DNA from: Geobacillus jurassicus NBRC 107829
GTDB lineage: Bacteria > Bacillota > Bacilli > Bacillales > Anoxybacillaceae
Direction of reading: 5' to 3'
Length of the DNA: 41,889 bases
NCBI RefSeq assembly: GCF_001544315.1
Contig: NZ_BCQG01000031.1
Coordinates: forward strand, 1-41,889
Shown here: one piece after another, positions 35,135 to 41,889 of the stretch
Layout: each line of letters begins with the position of its first letter
How positions within the stretch are numbered: the stretch's first letter is position 1
Translations under genes and position numbers: made by a program
Notes under the pieces: generated by a model
The model's input: the letters and a program-made list of their open reading frames with translations, nothing else
Told to the model about the DNA's origin: nothing
Database searches by the model: none

Positions 35135-36238
35135 TCAGCGAGCGCGGCGGCGGCTTAAAATATGATGGCCGTTTTGCAAAAATTGGCTGCGCGCTTTGCG
35201 CATCGTTTCAATCCGTTCTTCGGCCATCCGGTCGGCGGCCACATACGTTGGAATGTTGTCGCGCTTGGCGATCGCGAACACTTTTTCAATGTTGTCGTAA
35301 ATTTGCTCGATTTTTTTCATCGCCCGTTCGCGGTTGTAGCCGTACAGCTCGTCGGCGACATTGATGACGCCGCCGGCGTTGATCACATAATCCGGCGCGT
35401 AGACGATGCCCATTTCATGGATCATATCGCCATGGCGCGGCTCTTTGAGCTGGTTGTTCGCCGACCCGGCGATCACTTTCGCTTTCAGCTGCGGAATCGT
35501 TTGGTCGTTGATGATGCCCCCAAGCGCGCACGGGGCGAAAATGTCGCACTCAACGCCGTAAATGTCGTTCGGGTCGACCGCTTTCGCGCCAAATTCCTCG
35601 ACCGCGCGCGCCACCGCTTCTTTGTTGATGTCAGTAACGATGAGCTTCGCCCCTTCTTCATGCAAATGGCGGCATAAATGGTAGGCGACATTGCCGACGC
35701 CTTGGACAGCGATGACTTTTCCTTCGAGCGAATCGCTGCCGAACGCTTCTTTCGCTGCCGCCTTCATGCCGCGGTACACACCATAAGCCGTGGCGGGCGA
35801 CGGGTTGCCGGACGAGCCGAATTCCGGCGAAATGCCGGTGACATAGTCCGTCTCTTGGTAAATGATGTCCATATCTGCAACGGTCGTGCCGACGTCTTCG
35901 GCCGTGATGTAGCGGCCGTTCAACCCTTGGATGAAGCGGCCGAACGCGCGGAACATCGCCTCGTTTTTATCTTTGCGCGGGTCGCCGATGATGACCGTCT
36001 TGCCCCCGCCTAAATTGAGGCCGGCGGCCGCGTTTTTGTACGTCATGCCGCGGGCGAGGCGCAAGGCGTCTTCAAGCGCCTCTTCTTCCGAATTGTACAT
36101 CCACATGCGCGTGCCGCCTAACGCCGGGCCGAGCGTCGTGTCATGAATGACAATGATCGCCTTCAATCCGGATTCTTTGTCTTGGCAAAACAACACTTGC
36201 TCATAATCATACGTTTCCATATATTTAAACAGTTCCAT
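35135..36238 (-). CDS. bcd: Leucine (branched-chain amino acid) dehydrogenase
   Basis: 367 residues from the ATG at 36238, preceded by GGAGGAGG; a GTG codon just before is not needed. Catalytic Lys80 in NLGGGKTVI and substrate Lys68 in MTYKNAAAG are present; the NAD-binding domain has [12 protein letters not shown]. It oxidatively deaminates Leu, Val and Ile to 2-keto acids, feeding the bkd complex. Length and sequence agree with the well-known thermostable leucine dehydrogenases of Geobacillus. Confidence 0.96.
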   Translation of the reverse strand: MELFKYMETYDYEQVLFCQDKESGLKAIIVIHDTTLGPALGGTRMWMYNSEEEALEDALRLARGMTYKNAAAGLNLGGGKTVIIGDPRKDKNEAMFRAFGRFIQGLNGRYITAEDVGTTVADMDIIYQETDYVTGISPEFGSSGNPSPATAYGVYRGMKAAAKEAFGSDSLEGKVIAVQGVGNVAYHLCRHLHEEGAKLIVTDINKEAVARAVEEFGAKAVDPNDIYGVECDIFAPCALGGIINDQTIPQLKAKVIAGSANNQLKEPRHGDMIHEMGIVYAPDYVINAGGVINVADELYGYNRERAMKKIEQIYDNIEKVFAIAKRDNIPTYVAADRMAEERIETMRKARSQFLQNGHHILSRRRAR

Positions 36239-36262
36239 CACCGATGGCCTCCTCCATGATTT

Positions 36263-37162
36263 TCATTTTGCCGCCGAACAAATAGCAAGCGCCAACGAAT
36301 ACAGTTTGCTTTCCGCCGAGTCGGCGCGCGACGTCAAGACGATCGGCGCCTTCGCCCCCGCGATGACCGCGCCGACGTTGGCCTTCGCAAAATAGACGAG
36401 CGACTTGTACAGCATGTTGCCGGATTCAATGTCCGGCACGAGCAAAATATCAGCCTGTCCGGCCACATCGCTTTCAATCCGCTTATGCTTCGCCGCCGCC
36501 ATCGACACGGCGTTGTCTAACGCGAGCGGTCCGTCAAGCAGGCAATCGCTGATTTGCCCCCGCTTTTGCATCATAGCGAGCGCGGCCGCATCGACGGTTG
36601 CCGGCATGGCCGGATTGACCGTCTCCACCGCCGCCAACGCCGCGACTTTCGGGCGCTCAATGCCAATCGAGCGCGCTACGCTGACCGCGTTGTTGACAAT
36701 TTGCACCTTTTGCTCCAAATCTGGGGCGATGTTCATCGCCGCATCGGTGACGATGACAAGCCGGTCGAACTCCGGCACTTCAAAAACAGCGACATGGGAC
36801 AACACCTTCCCAGCGCGCAGCCCATACTCTTTGTTCAAGACGGCTTTCAGCAGCGTTGCCGTCGGCACATGCCCTTTCATCAACGCATCCGCCTCATTCA
36901 AATGAACGGCGCGCACGGCAAGCTCCGCCGCTTGCCCGGTCGAATTCGCATGGACGACATCGACATCGGAAAAGCGGGCGCACCCTTTTTCTTCCAACAA
37001 CCGCCCGATCCGTTCACGGTCGCCGTAGAGCACAAACTGCCCGAGGCGATGTTCGAGCGCCATCGCCACCGCTTCGATCACTTCTTCATCTTCCGCCGCC
37101 GCCACGGCCACCGTCCGGCCTTGGCGTTGTCCTGCTTCTTCGATCAACGATGTAAGCTTCAT
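36263..37162 (-). CDS. ptb: Phosphate butyryl/branched-acyl transferase
   Basis: 299 residues from the ATG at 37162 (MKLTSLIEEA), which aligns with B. subtilis Ptb; a TTG at 37186 is an alternative. It has the PTA/PTB fold with DALMKGHVPTATLLKAVLN, VLSHVAVFEVPEFDRL and the C-terminal ALTSRADS-type phosphate loop (VLTSRADSAESK). It exchanges CoA for phosphate on branched acyl-CoA. First gene of the sigma-54 operon, about 37 bases after the predicted start of transcription. Confidence 0.95.
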   Translation of the reverse strand: MKLTSLIEEAGQRQGRTVAVAAAEDEEVIEAVAMALEHRLGQFVLYGDRERIGRLLEEKGCARFSDVDVVHANSTGQAAELAVRAVHLNEADALMKGHVPTATLLKAVLNKEYGLRAGKVLSHVAVFEVPEFDRLVIVTDAAMNIAPDLEQKVQIVNNAVSVARSIGIERPKVAALAAVETVNPAMPATVDAAALAMMQKRGQISDCLLDGPLALDNAVSMAAAKHKRIESDVAGQADILLVPDIESGNMLYKSLVYFAKANVGAVIAGAKAPIVLTSRADSAESKLYSLALAICSAAK

Positions 37163-37209
37163 CCTTTGCACCAACCTTTTCTGCAAGTCGATTGCGGCAC
37201 TATCTTTTA

Positions 37210-37225
37210 TGCAAAAACCGTGCCA
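37210..37225 (-). promoter_or_regulatory. Sigma-54 (SigL) -24/-12 promoter of the ptb-bkd operon
   Basis: On the minus strand TGGCAC, five bases, TTGCA: a full match to the consensus, with GG and GC ten bases apart. bkdR, coding for the cognate type of activator, lies directly upstream. Confidence 0.93.
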
Positions 37226-37237
37226 ACCACAAAATGA

Positions 37238-37251
37238 TGAAAGCGCTTTAA
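37238..37251. promoter_or_regulatory. cre-like CcpA site upstream of the sigma-54 promoter
   Basis: TGAAAGCGCTTTAA contains the perfect palindrome AAAGCGCTTT and departs from the cre consensus at one position near its end. It is centred about 45 bp upstream of the predicted transcription start, between promoter and enhancer-like dyad. Confidence 0.6.
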
Positions 37252-37277
37252 AATCACAAATATATATAAACGGATCT

Positions 37278-37312
37278 ATGCAATTTTTTTCATTTCACGA
37301 AAATTATTGCAT
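37278..37312. promoter_or_regulatory. Long dyad, candidate BkdR upstream activating site
   Basis: ATGCAAT and ATTGCAT flank a 21-bp centre; extended arms match at 12 of 14 positions with a 7-base loop. It is centred near -96 of the ptb promoter and overlaps the bkdR stop codon. Enhancer site and inefficient bkdR terminator are both possible. Confidence 0.45.
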
Positions 37313-39367
37313 GCTTTTTTTGTCAAGGTTGTATTTTTCCAATTTATAGTACAAGTTGCGCACCGAAATGCCGAGCGCCCGGGCCGCCGCCGTTTTATTG
37401 CCGTGATGGCGGCGAAGCGCCTGCTCGATTAAGCGTGCTTCGTATCGGCTCACCATTTCGTCGAGCGGCCGAAGCTCTTCTTCCGCTTCCAACCGAGGCT
37501 CCGGCGCCGACGGCGGAGAGGCGAGCGGCGGCAAATGCGCCGCATCGATCATCACTTCGTGAAACTTCATGAAAATCATCGCCCGCCCGAGCACGTTTTC
37601 CAGCTCGCGGACATTTCCCGGCCAATCATAAGCAAGCAGCTTCGCCATCGCTTCGTCTGTAACGCCTTCGACGTTGCGCCCGTAATCTTGGTTCAGTTTT
37701 TGGATCAAATGCCGGCAAAGCGACGGAATGTCTTCCTTGCGGGCGCGCAGCGGCGGGATGTAAATCGGCATCCGGTTGAGCCGATAATATAAGTCTTCGC
37801 GAAACGCGCCTTCTGCAATTGCTTTTTCGAGATTGACGTTCGTCGCGGCGATGACGCGGACGTTGATCGGAATCGGCTTCGTCCCGCCGACGCGGACAAT
37901 CTCCCGCTCCTGCAGGACGCGCAGCAGTTTCGCCTGCGTGCTTGCGGACAGCTCGCCGATTTCATCGAGGAAAATGCTGCCGTTGTTCGCTTCTTCAAAC
38001 AGCCCCCGCTTTCCACCGCGCCGCGCGCCGGAAAACGCCCCTTCCTCATAGCCAAACAGTTCGCTTTCTAATAATGTTTCCGGAATGGCCGCGCAATTGA
38101 CGCGGATAAACTTGTTATACTTCCGGTCGCTCGCGTTGTGAATGGCGTGGGCGAACAGCTCCTTGCCCGTCCCTGATTCTCCGCGCAACAAAATCGTCGC
38201 CGGCGTTTTCGCCGCCAGCTTCGCCTGCTCGATGGCAACCTTCATCTCTTCCGACTCGCCGACGATATCCGCAAACGAATATTTCGCCTCCAGCGTGCGG
38301 ATGATTTGCCGCGCCCGATTGAGCTCAGCCGTCAGCCGCTGGATTTCGGACACGTCATGAATGACGCCGACGCTCCCTTTCAATACGCCATCCACAATGA
38401 TCGGCGCGACATTGACGACGACATCGCGGTTTTTCGGACCGACTTTCATGCGCGCCCCGCGCACCGGACGGCGCGTTTTCAATACTTGCATATGCATGCT
38501 TTCCCCTTCAGCGATGTCGGCCGTCGCCGGCTTGCCGATCACGTCTTCCTCCGTCAGGCCAGTGAGCCGGGTATACGCCGGGTTGATCAAAATGCCGTTC
38601 CCGTTTTCATCAACGACGGAAATCGCCTCTTCCGACGAGTGGATGATCGCTTCAAGCATCATGCGGACTTCTTTTAAGTCCGTAATTTCTTCCGCCAACG
38701 CAACCAGTTCGGTGATGTCTTTGAACACGGCAAGCGCCCCAAACAATTTGCCATTGTCATCGATGATCGGGATGCGGGTAGTGATCAATTTTTTTCCATT
38801 GGCCAGCTCCACTTCTTGATGAAACTCCGTCTGCCTTGTTTCGAGCACGCGCGGCAGGCCGCTTGACGGCAGAACGGTCAAAATATGCTCGCCGATCACT
38901 TTGTCTTTGTCCACTCCAAGCAGCTCCGCGGCGCTTTGATTTATATCGGTAATGCAAGCATATTCATCAACGACAATCATGCCATCGTGCGACGAATGAA
39001 AGATGAGCGCGCGCCGCGCTGCTTCGCTTTTCAGCTCGGAGATGAGCGCTTCTTTTTCCTCAACGAGCTCAGCCATCATTCGCGCGACCGCGCTCGGGAC
39101 AATATTCGCCCCCTCCGGCGCCAATCGGCGAATCTCCTCAAGGACGTCAGCCTTGCCGGTCGTTTCAATGATCAAATCAAGCGGCTTATCCATCCACGGG
39201 CGCCAGTCGCTCGCGGCGGCAATCCCCCACCGGCGCGCCAGCTGCAGCCCCGGAGCGTTTTCATCGACGTCCACAACCGCCGCGACGTCAAATCCCGACG
39301 CCCCGTGAAGCAGCTTCAAAAGCGACGTCCCTCGGAAATCAGCGCCAATGATCATCACTTTTTTCAT
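37304..39367 (-). CDS. bkdR: Sigma-54-dependent activator of the bkd operon
   Basis: 687 residues from the ATG at 39367, with GGTGGGTGA upstream. Residues 1-110 form a Rossmann-like domain ([33 protein letters not shown]); PAS domains lie at about 120-215 and 238-340; the AAA+ sigma-54 interaction domain has Walker A GESGTGKE at 396-403, the sigma-contact loop GAFSGA at 443-448 and LDEIGEL near 467-473; a Fis-type helix-turn-helix ends the protein. B. subtilis BkdR (RocR/NtrC class) activates the same operon when branched-chain amino acids are present. The putative nucleotide-binding N-terminus suggests sensing of a cofactor or metabolite (inference). Confidence 0.94.
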   Translation of the reverse strand: MKKVMIIGADFRGTSLLKLLHGASGFDVAAVVDVDENAPGLQLARRWGIAAASDWRPWMDKPLDLIIETTGKADVLEEIRRLAPEGANIVPSAVARMMAELVEEKEALISELKSEAARRALIFHSSHDGMIVVDEYACITDINQSAAELLGVDKDKVIGEHILTVLPSSGLPRVLETRQTEFHQEVELANGKKLITTRIPIIDDNGKLFGALAVFKDITELVALAEEITDLKEVRMMLEAIIHSSEEAISVVDENGNGILINPAYTRLTGLTEEDVIGKPATADIAEGESMHMQVLKTRRPVRGARMKVGPKNRDVVVNVAPIIVDGVLKGSVGVIHDVSEIQRLTAELNRARQIIRTLEAKYSFADIVGESEEMKVAIEQAKLAAKTPATILLRGESGTGKELFAHAIHNASDRKYNKFIRVNCAAIPETLLESELFGYEEGAFSGARRGGKRGLFEEANNGSIFLDEIGELSASTQAKLLRVLQEREIVRVGGTKPIPINVRVIAATNVNLEKAIAEGAFREDLYYRLNRMPIYIPPLRARKEDIPSLCRHLIQKLNQDYGRNVEGVTDEAMAKLLAYDWPGNVRELENVLGRAMIFMKFHEVMIDAAHLPPLASPPSAPEPRLEAEEELRPLDEMVSRYEARLIEQALRRHHGNKTAAARALGISVRNLYYKLEKYNLDKKSMQ

Positions 39368-39414
39368 GTTCACCCACCACGCTTGATCGTATGCCAATTT
39401 TTGCAGACACTTTT

Positions 39415-39444
39415 ATCATACTTGATTGGCTCTTTCCTTGACAA
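39415..39444 (-). promoter_or_regulatory. Sigma-A promoter of bkdR
   Basis: On the minus strand TTGTCA (39444-39439), 18-bp spacer, TATGAT (39420-39415). Its -35 shares bases with the -35 of the divergent yqzF promoter. Confidence 0.65.
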
Positions 39445-39465
39445 ATTACCAATAACCGCTATGAT
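39438..39465 (+). promoter_or_regulatory. Sigma-A promoter of yqzF
   Basis: A perfect TTGACA (39438-39443), 16-bp spacer, TATGAT (39460-39465). Divergent from the bkdR promoter with overlapping -35 boxes. Confidence 0.72.
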
Positions 39466-39506
39466 AGTCGATAAGGCTACTCTTTTCGGAAAGGAACGCG
39501 ATCGCA

Positions 39507-39755
39507 ATGGGTCGAATGATTGCGCTGTTGATTTTGGTCATTCCCGGGCTTGGAGCGGCCCTTGGCATCAAGTGGATGCGCGATTCCCTGTTTGGCATCA
39601 GTGAACCGCTGTTTTCCGCTTTATGGCTGCAATTTCTCGCCGGGCTCGCGCTGTTTGCCGCTGGGCTGGCATTTATCGGGGGATTTTTGCTGCACCGCGA
39701 CCGGAAGCGGAATAAAGTGCAGGCCCGCTTTCAACGCCGACAAAAAACGCCTTGA
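39507..39755 (+). CDS. yqzF: DUF2627 small membrane protein (YqzF)
   Basis: 82 residues with two hydrophobic membrane segments (about 4-20 and 38-62), a short external loop, and a basic C-terminal tail (HRDRKRNKVQARFQRR) that should face the cytoplasm. It matches the DUF2627 family, present beside yqiK and bkdR in Bacillus; its function is unknown. AAAGGA precedes the ATG. It has its own promoter and converges on yqiK with a shared terminator. Confidence 0.85.
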   Translation: MGRMIALLILVIPGLGAALGIKWMRDSLFGISEPLFSALWLQFLAGLALFAAGLAFIGGFLLHRDRKRNKVQARFQRRQKTP

Positions 39756-39808
39756 CTTGGAACTTTGATTCATGCTGCATTGGGAAACACCGGTTTCAAA
39801 GCAAACGA

Positions 39809-39840
39809 AAAACGCCTTAACGTTTCTCGTTAAGGCGTTT
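39809..39840. terminator. Bidirectional terminator between yqzF and yqiK
   Basis: AAACGCCTTAACG paired with CGTTAAGGCGTTT across a 5-base loop. On the plus strand TTTTCTCTTT follows; on the minus strand TTTTTCGTTT follows. The TAA stop of yqiK lies inside the stem. Confidence 0.9.
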
Positions 39841-40558
39841 TCTCTTTCCATTGTTTCGCTCGGCGCGGGTAGTCGGTGAAAATGGCGTCAACGCCGTAGG
39901 CAAACATCGTTTTCATCACATTTGGCTTATTCACCGTAAACGGGCGGACCGCCACCCCGCGCCGCCGCGCTTCGGCGGCAAATTCCGCCGTCACCGTCCG
40001 GTAGTGCGGATGCACCCCGTCGGCGTTCATCGCCCGCACATACGTCCACGGGTCATAGAGAGGCTCGATGTACAAGAGCGCCGTTTCGATTTCCGGTGCA
40101 AGCTTTCGGCAAAGGCGCATGCTATTATGGTTGAATGACGACAAAATCGTCCGCTTCTCAAGCCCAAAGCGGCGCACGAGGGCGATCGTTTTTTGCTCAA
40201 GCGTTTCGTAGGCGATGAGGCTGTTTTTCAGCTCGATGTTGACCGCCATTCGTGTTGATGACAACCAAGCGAGCACTTCCTCAAGATGCGGAATCGGACA
40301 ATGACCGTACTTGCCGCCCCATTTTTCCGCCGCGTTTAAACGCCGCAGCTCGCGGTACGTCATGTCTTTCACCCAACCGCTTCCGTCCGTCGTCCGGTCG
40401 ACTGTTTCGTCATGAATGACGACAACTTCGCCGTCTTTTGCAAGCTGCACATCCAATTCAATGCCGTCCGCTCCCGCTTTTTCCGCCTCGATAAACGCCG
40501 CCATCGTATTTTCCGGGTGCGTCCCTGCCGCCCCGCGGTGGGCAAAAATCAATGTCAT
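39830..40558 (-). CDS. yqiK: Glycerophosphodiester phosphodiesterase
   Basis: 242 residues, GDPD TIM-barrel family. The catalytic signature HRGAAGTHPENT with the next acidic pair in GIELDVQLAKDG and HDETVDRTT is complete. It releases glycerol 3-phosphate from phospholipid head groups. No signal peptide, so it is cytoplasmic. AAAGGGAG precedes the ATG. It is divergent from the yycC-like gene. Confidence 0.93.
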   Translation of the reverse strand: MTLIFAHRGAAGTHPENTMAAFIEAEKAGADGIELDVQLAKDGEVVVIHDETVDRTTDGSGWVKDMTYRELRRLNAAEKWGGKYGHCPIPHLEEVLAWLSSTRMAVNIELKNSLIAYETLEQKTIALVRRFGLEKRTILSSFNHNSMRLCRKLAPEIETALLYIEPLYDPWTYVRAMNADGVHPHYRTVTAEFAAEARRRGVAVRPFTVNKPNVMKTMFAYGVDAIFTDYPRRAKQWKEKTP

Positions 40559-40620
40559 GTCGTCTTCTCCCTTTCATTCACCGTTCAACCAACAAGCTGG
40601 CCGAAATCGGCGTGGTTCGT

Positions 40621-40626
40621 TATACT
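40621..40626 (+). promoter_or_regulatory. -10 box candidate of the yycC-like gene
   Basis: TATACT lies 31 bp before the ATG; no good -35 box is found at the usual distance. Confidence 0.35.
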
Positions 40627-40657
40627 AACAGTAATGTATGAATAATGAGGTGAGAGG

Positions 40658-40810
40658 ATGCAACCGTTGAAAATCTCCCTTGAAACCGCGCAAAAGTTGG
40701 CCAAAGCTCTCGGCGTGCCGATCGAGCAGATCATGCATATGCCGCCGCACATTTTGGTGAACAAGCTGTTGGAATTGGAGAAGAAAGAAAAGGAAAACGG
40801 TTCATCTTGA
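40658..40810 (+). CDS. YycC-like small protein
   Basis: 50 residues: MQPLKISLETAQKLAKALG, a VPIEQIMHMPPHIL centre and a charged tail. This looks like the YycC family of short Bacillus proteins of unknown role. A strong GAGGTGAGAGG precedes the ATG. It lies between divergent yqiK and convergent spo0A. The 98 bp between its stop and the spo0A terminator hold nothing clear. Family name from memory of the pattern. Confidence 0.75.
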   Translation: MQPLKISLETAQKLAKALGVPIEQIMHMPPHILVNKLLELEKKEKENGSS

Positions 40811-40909
40811 TCGGTTGGCCCTTGGGCGGTGAAGCGGCCAATCCCGCTCCGCCGCTGCCCGCCCGCGGGATCAGCGATCAACTTTGGCTCCATCAAATTG
40901 CAACAAGAA

Positions 40910-40935
40910 AAGACGCCCCATTGGCAGAGCGTCTT
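40910..40935 (-). terminator. Terminator of spo0A
   Basis: On the minus strand AAGACGC, 12-base loop, GCGTCTT, then TTCTTG. It starts 30 bp past the spo0A stop. Confidence 0.78.
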
Positions 40936-40964
40936 GTCGATGCGTCACCGTTTGTTCTTGCCGT

Positions 40965-41744
40965 TTACGACGCCTTATGCTCGAGACGCAGCTTATCCGC
41001 CACCATCGCAATGAATTCAGAGTTCGTTGGCTTCGCTTTTGACACGCTCACCGTATAGCCGAACAGCGAAGAAATGGATTCGAGGTTGCCGCGGCTCCAA
41101 GCGACTTCGATGGCATGGCGAATCGCGCGCTCGACGCGGCTCGCGGTCGTATTGTATTTTTTAGCGATGTCCGGATACAACACTTTCGTGATTGAGCCAA
41201 GCAGTTCGATGTCATGGTACACCATCGCGATCGCTTCGCGCAAGTACAAATAGCCTTTAATATGCGCCGGGACGCCGATTTCATGAATGATGCTCGTAAT
41301 GCTCGCGTCCAAGTTTTTCGGCTTGTTGTCGCGCGCCTGATAGGCGGGAACCGGTCTTTTGACGATCGGCGTCGTTTTGCCGTGAATTTGCCGAATATGA
41401 TGGACTAAATTTTCCATGTCGAACGGTTTTAAGATGAAGTAAGAAGCGCCGAGTTCCACCGCTTTTTTCGTGACATCTTCTTGGCCGAACGCCGTCAGCA
41501 TAATGACGCTCGGCTGATGCTCAAAATCAGCGCGGATTTTCTCGAGCACGGCCAACCCGTCCAAATGCGGCATAATGATATCCAGAAGCAAAATATCAGG
41601 CCGCTTTTCCCCAAGCATATGGAGGCAATCTTGGCCGTTATACGCCGCGCCGATTACTTCCATGTCCGGCTGGCTCGAGATGTATTCGTCAAGCAATGTC
41701 ACCAATTCGCGGTTATCATCGACAATGCACACTTTAATGCTCAA
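40965..41744 (-). CDS. spo0A: Sporulation master regulator Spo0A
   Basis: 259 residues, starting with TTG at 41744 after GGGGGAGGA; upstream in-frame ATGs lack a ribosome binding site and would add residues absent from the family. Receiver domain with D9, D10, phospho-acceptor D55 in [12 protein letters not shown] and Lys in [12 protein letters not shown]-terminal DNA-binding domain with [36 protein letters not shown] and FGYTVS. Nearly identical in pattern to B. subtilis Spo0A. Controls entry into sporulation by binding TGTCGAA-type boxes; such boxes are in its own promoter region. Confidence 0.98.
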
Positions 41745-41796
41745 AACGATCGTCCTCCCCCACTTTTTCTTGCTATGTAACATTCCGTTAACGTAC

Positions 41797-41821
41797 ATTC
41801 GACAGCAACGCAAAAAATCCT
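41797..41821 (-). promoter_or_regulatory. Sigma-H promoter (Ps) of spo0A with overlapping 0A box
   Basis: On the minus strand AGGATTT (41821-41815), 11-bp spacer, GTCGAAT (41803-41797), a full match to sigma-H. The -10 overlaps TGTCGAA, a Spo0A binding box. Confidence 0.85.
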
Positions 41822-41842
41822 TTTATTTTTCAAAAAATAAAA

Positions 41843-41872
41843 ATTATAACAAAAGATGAGCTTATTAGACAA
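41843..41872 (-). promoter_or_regulatory. Sigma-A promoter (Pv) of spo0A
   Basis: TTGTCT (41872-41867), 18-bp spacer, TATAAT (41848-41843) on the minus strand. TTGTCTAA over the -35 resembles a 0A box, matching the known repression of Pv by Spo0A phosphate in B. subtilis. Confidence 0.75.
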
Positions 41873-41889
41873 TATTCGTTTTGCAAAAG

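Noticed and set aside
37301-37315. CodY-like box on the minus strand near the bkdR stop
   Set aside because: AATTTTC matches, but four of 15 positions differ from the CodY consensus; the longer dyad explains the sequence better.
1-41889. CRISPR arrays, tRNA or rRNA genes, phage integrase, att sites
   Set aside because: None seen on either strand.

Overview
The window looks like chromosomal DNA of a thermophilic spore-forming Bacillaceae, most likely Geobacillus or Parageobacillus. It carries Spo0A behind tandem sigma-A and sigma-H promoters, a seven-gene branched-chain keto-acid operon in the order known from Bacillus subtilis, a bacilliredoxin, GGAGG-type ribosome binding sites, and many GC-rich codons on the right side. 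Nearly every real gene is on the minus strand, so reading in the direction of transcription goes from high to low coordinates. The exceptions are yqzF and a 50-codon yycC-like gene. I saw no tRNA, rRNA, CRISPR array, integrase or intact insertion sequence.

Right side (about 25.9-41.9 kb), core metabolism and sporulation: spo0A, a yycC-like small gene, a glycerophosphodiesterase (yqiK), yqzF, the sigma-54 activator bkdR, then ptb-bcd-buk-lpdV-bkdAA-bkdAB-bkdB behind a consensus -24/-12 promoter with a cre-like site and an upstream dyad. These genes deaminate leucine, valine and isoleucine, turn the keto acids into branched acyl-CoAs, and can recover ATP through the phosphotransacylase and kinase. 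Next comes a separately promoted signalling operon: a beta-propeller lipoprotein, an OmpR-type regulator, a histidine kinase with an unusual H-box, and a Uma2-like gene broken by an amber codon.

Middle (about 18.5-25.3 kb): a gene graveyard (HicB-like tail, a 120-bp element with 30-bp inverted ends, a possible transposase N-terminus, a membrane-helix peptide) lies upstream of mutA-mutB-meaB-brxB. The mutase converts methylmalonyl-CoA and succinyl-CoA, a natural outlet for propionyl-CoA from valine and isoleucine breakdown, and MeaB protects it.

Left side (1 to about 18.4 kb), accessory defence island: an AbrB/RelE-like toxin-antitoxin pair runs straight into a HEPN/MNT pair. Then comes a methylase-specificity (M-S) fusion with altered catalytic motifs, whose promoter is bracketed by two matching palindromes; then a complete type I restriction-modification operon (hsdM-hsdS-hsdR). 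Last is a tightly coupled four-gene operon: a CoiA-like zinc protein, a 660-residue coiled-coil protein with what may be a dead ATPase fold, an unrecognised 317-residue protein, and a giant SF2 helicase that leaves the window. Its layout recalls helicase-based anti-phage systems such as Druantia or DISARM, but I do not recognise the gene combination. It is the best candidate here for an undescribed system.
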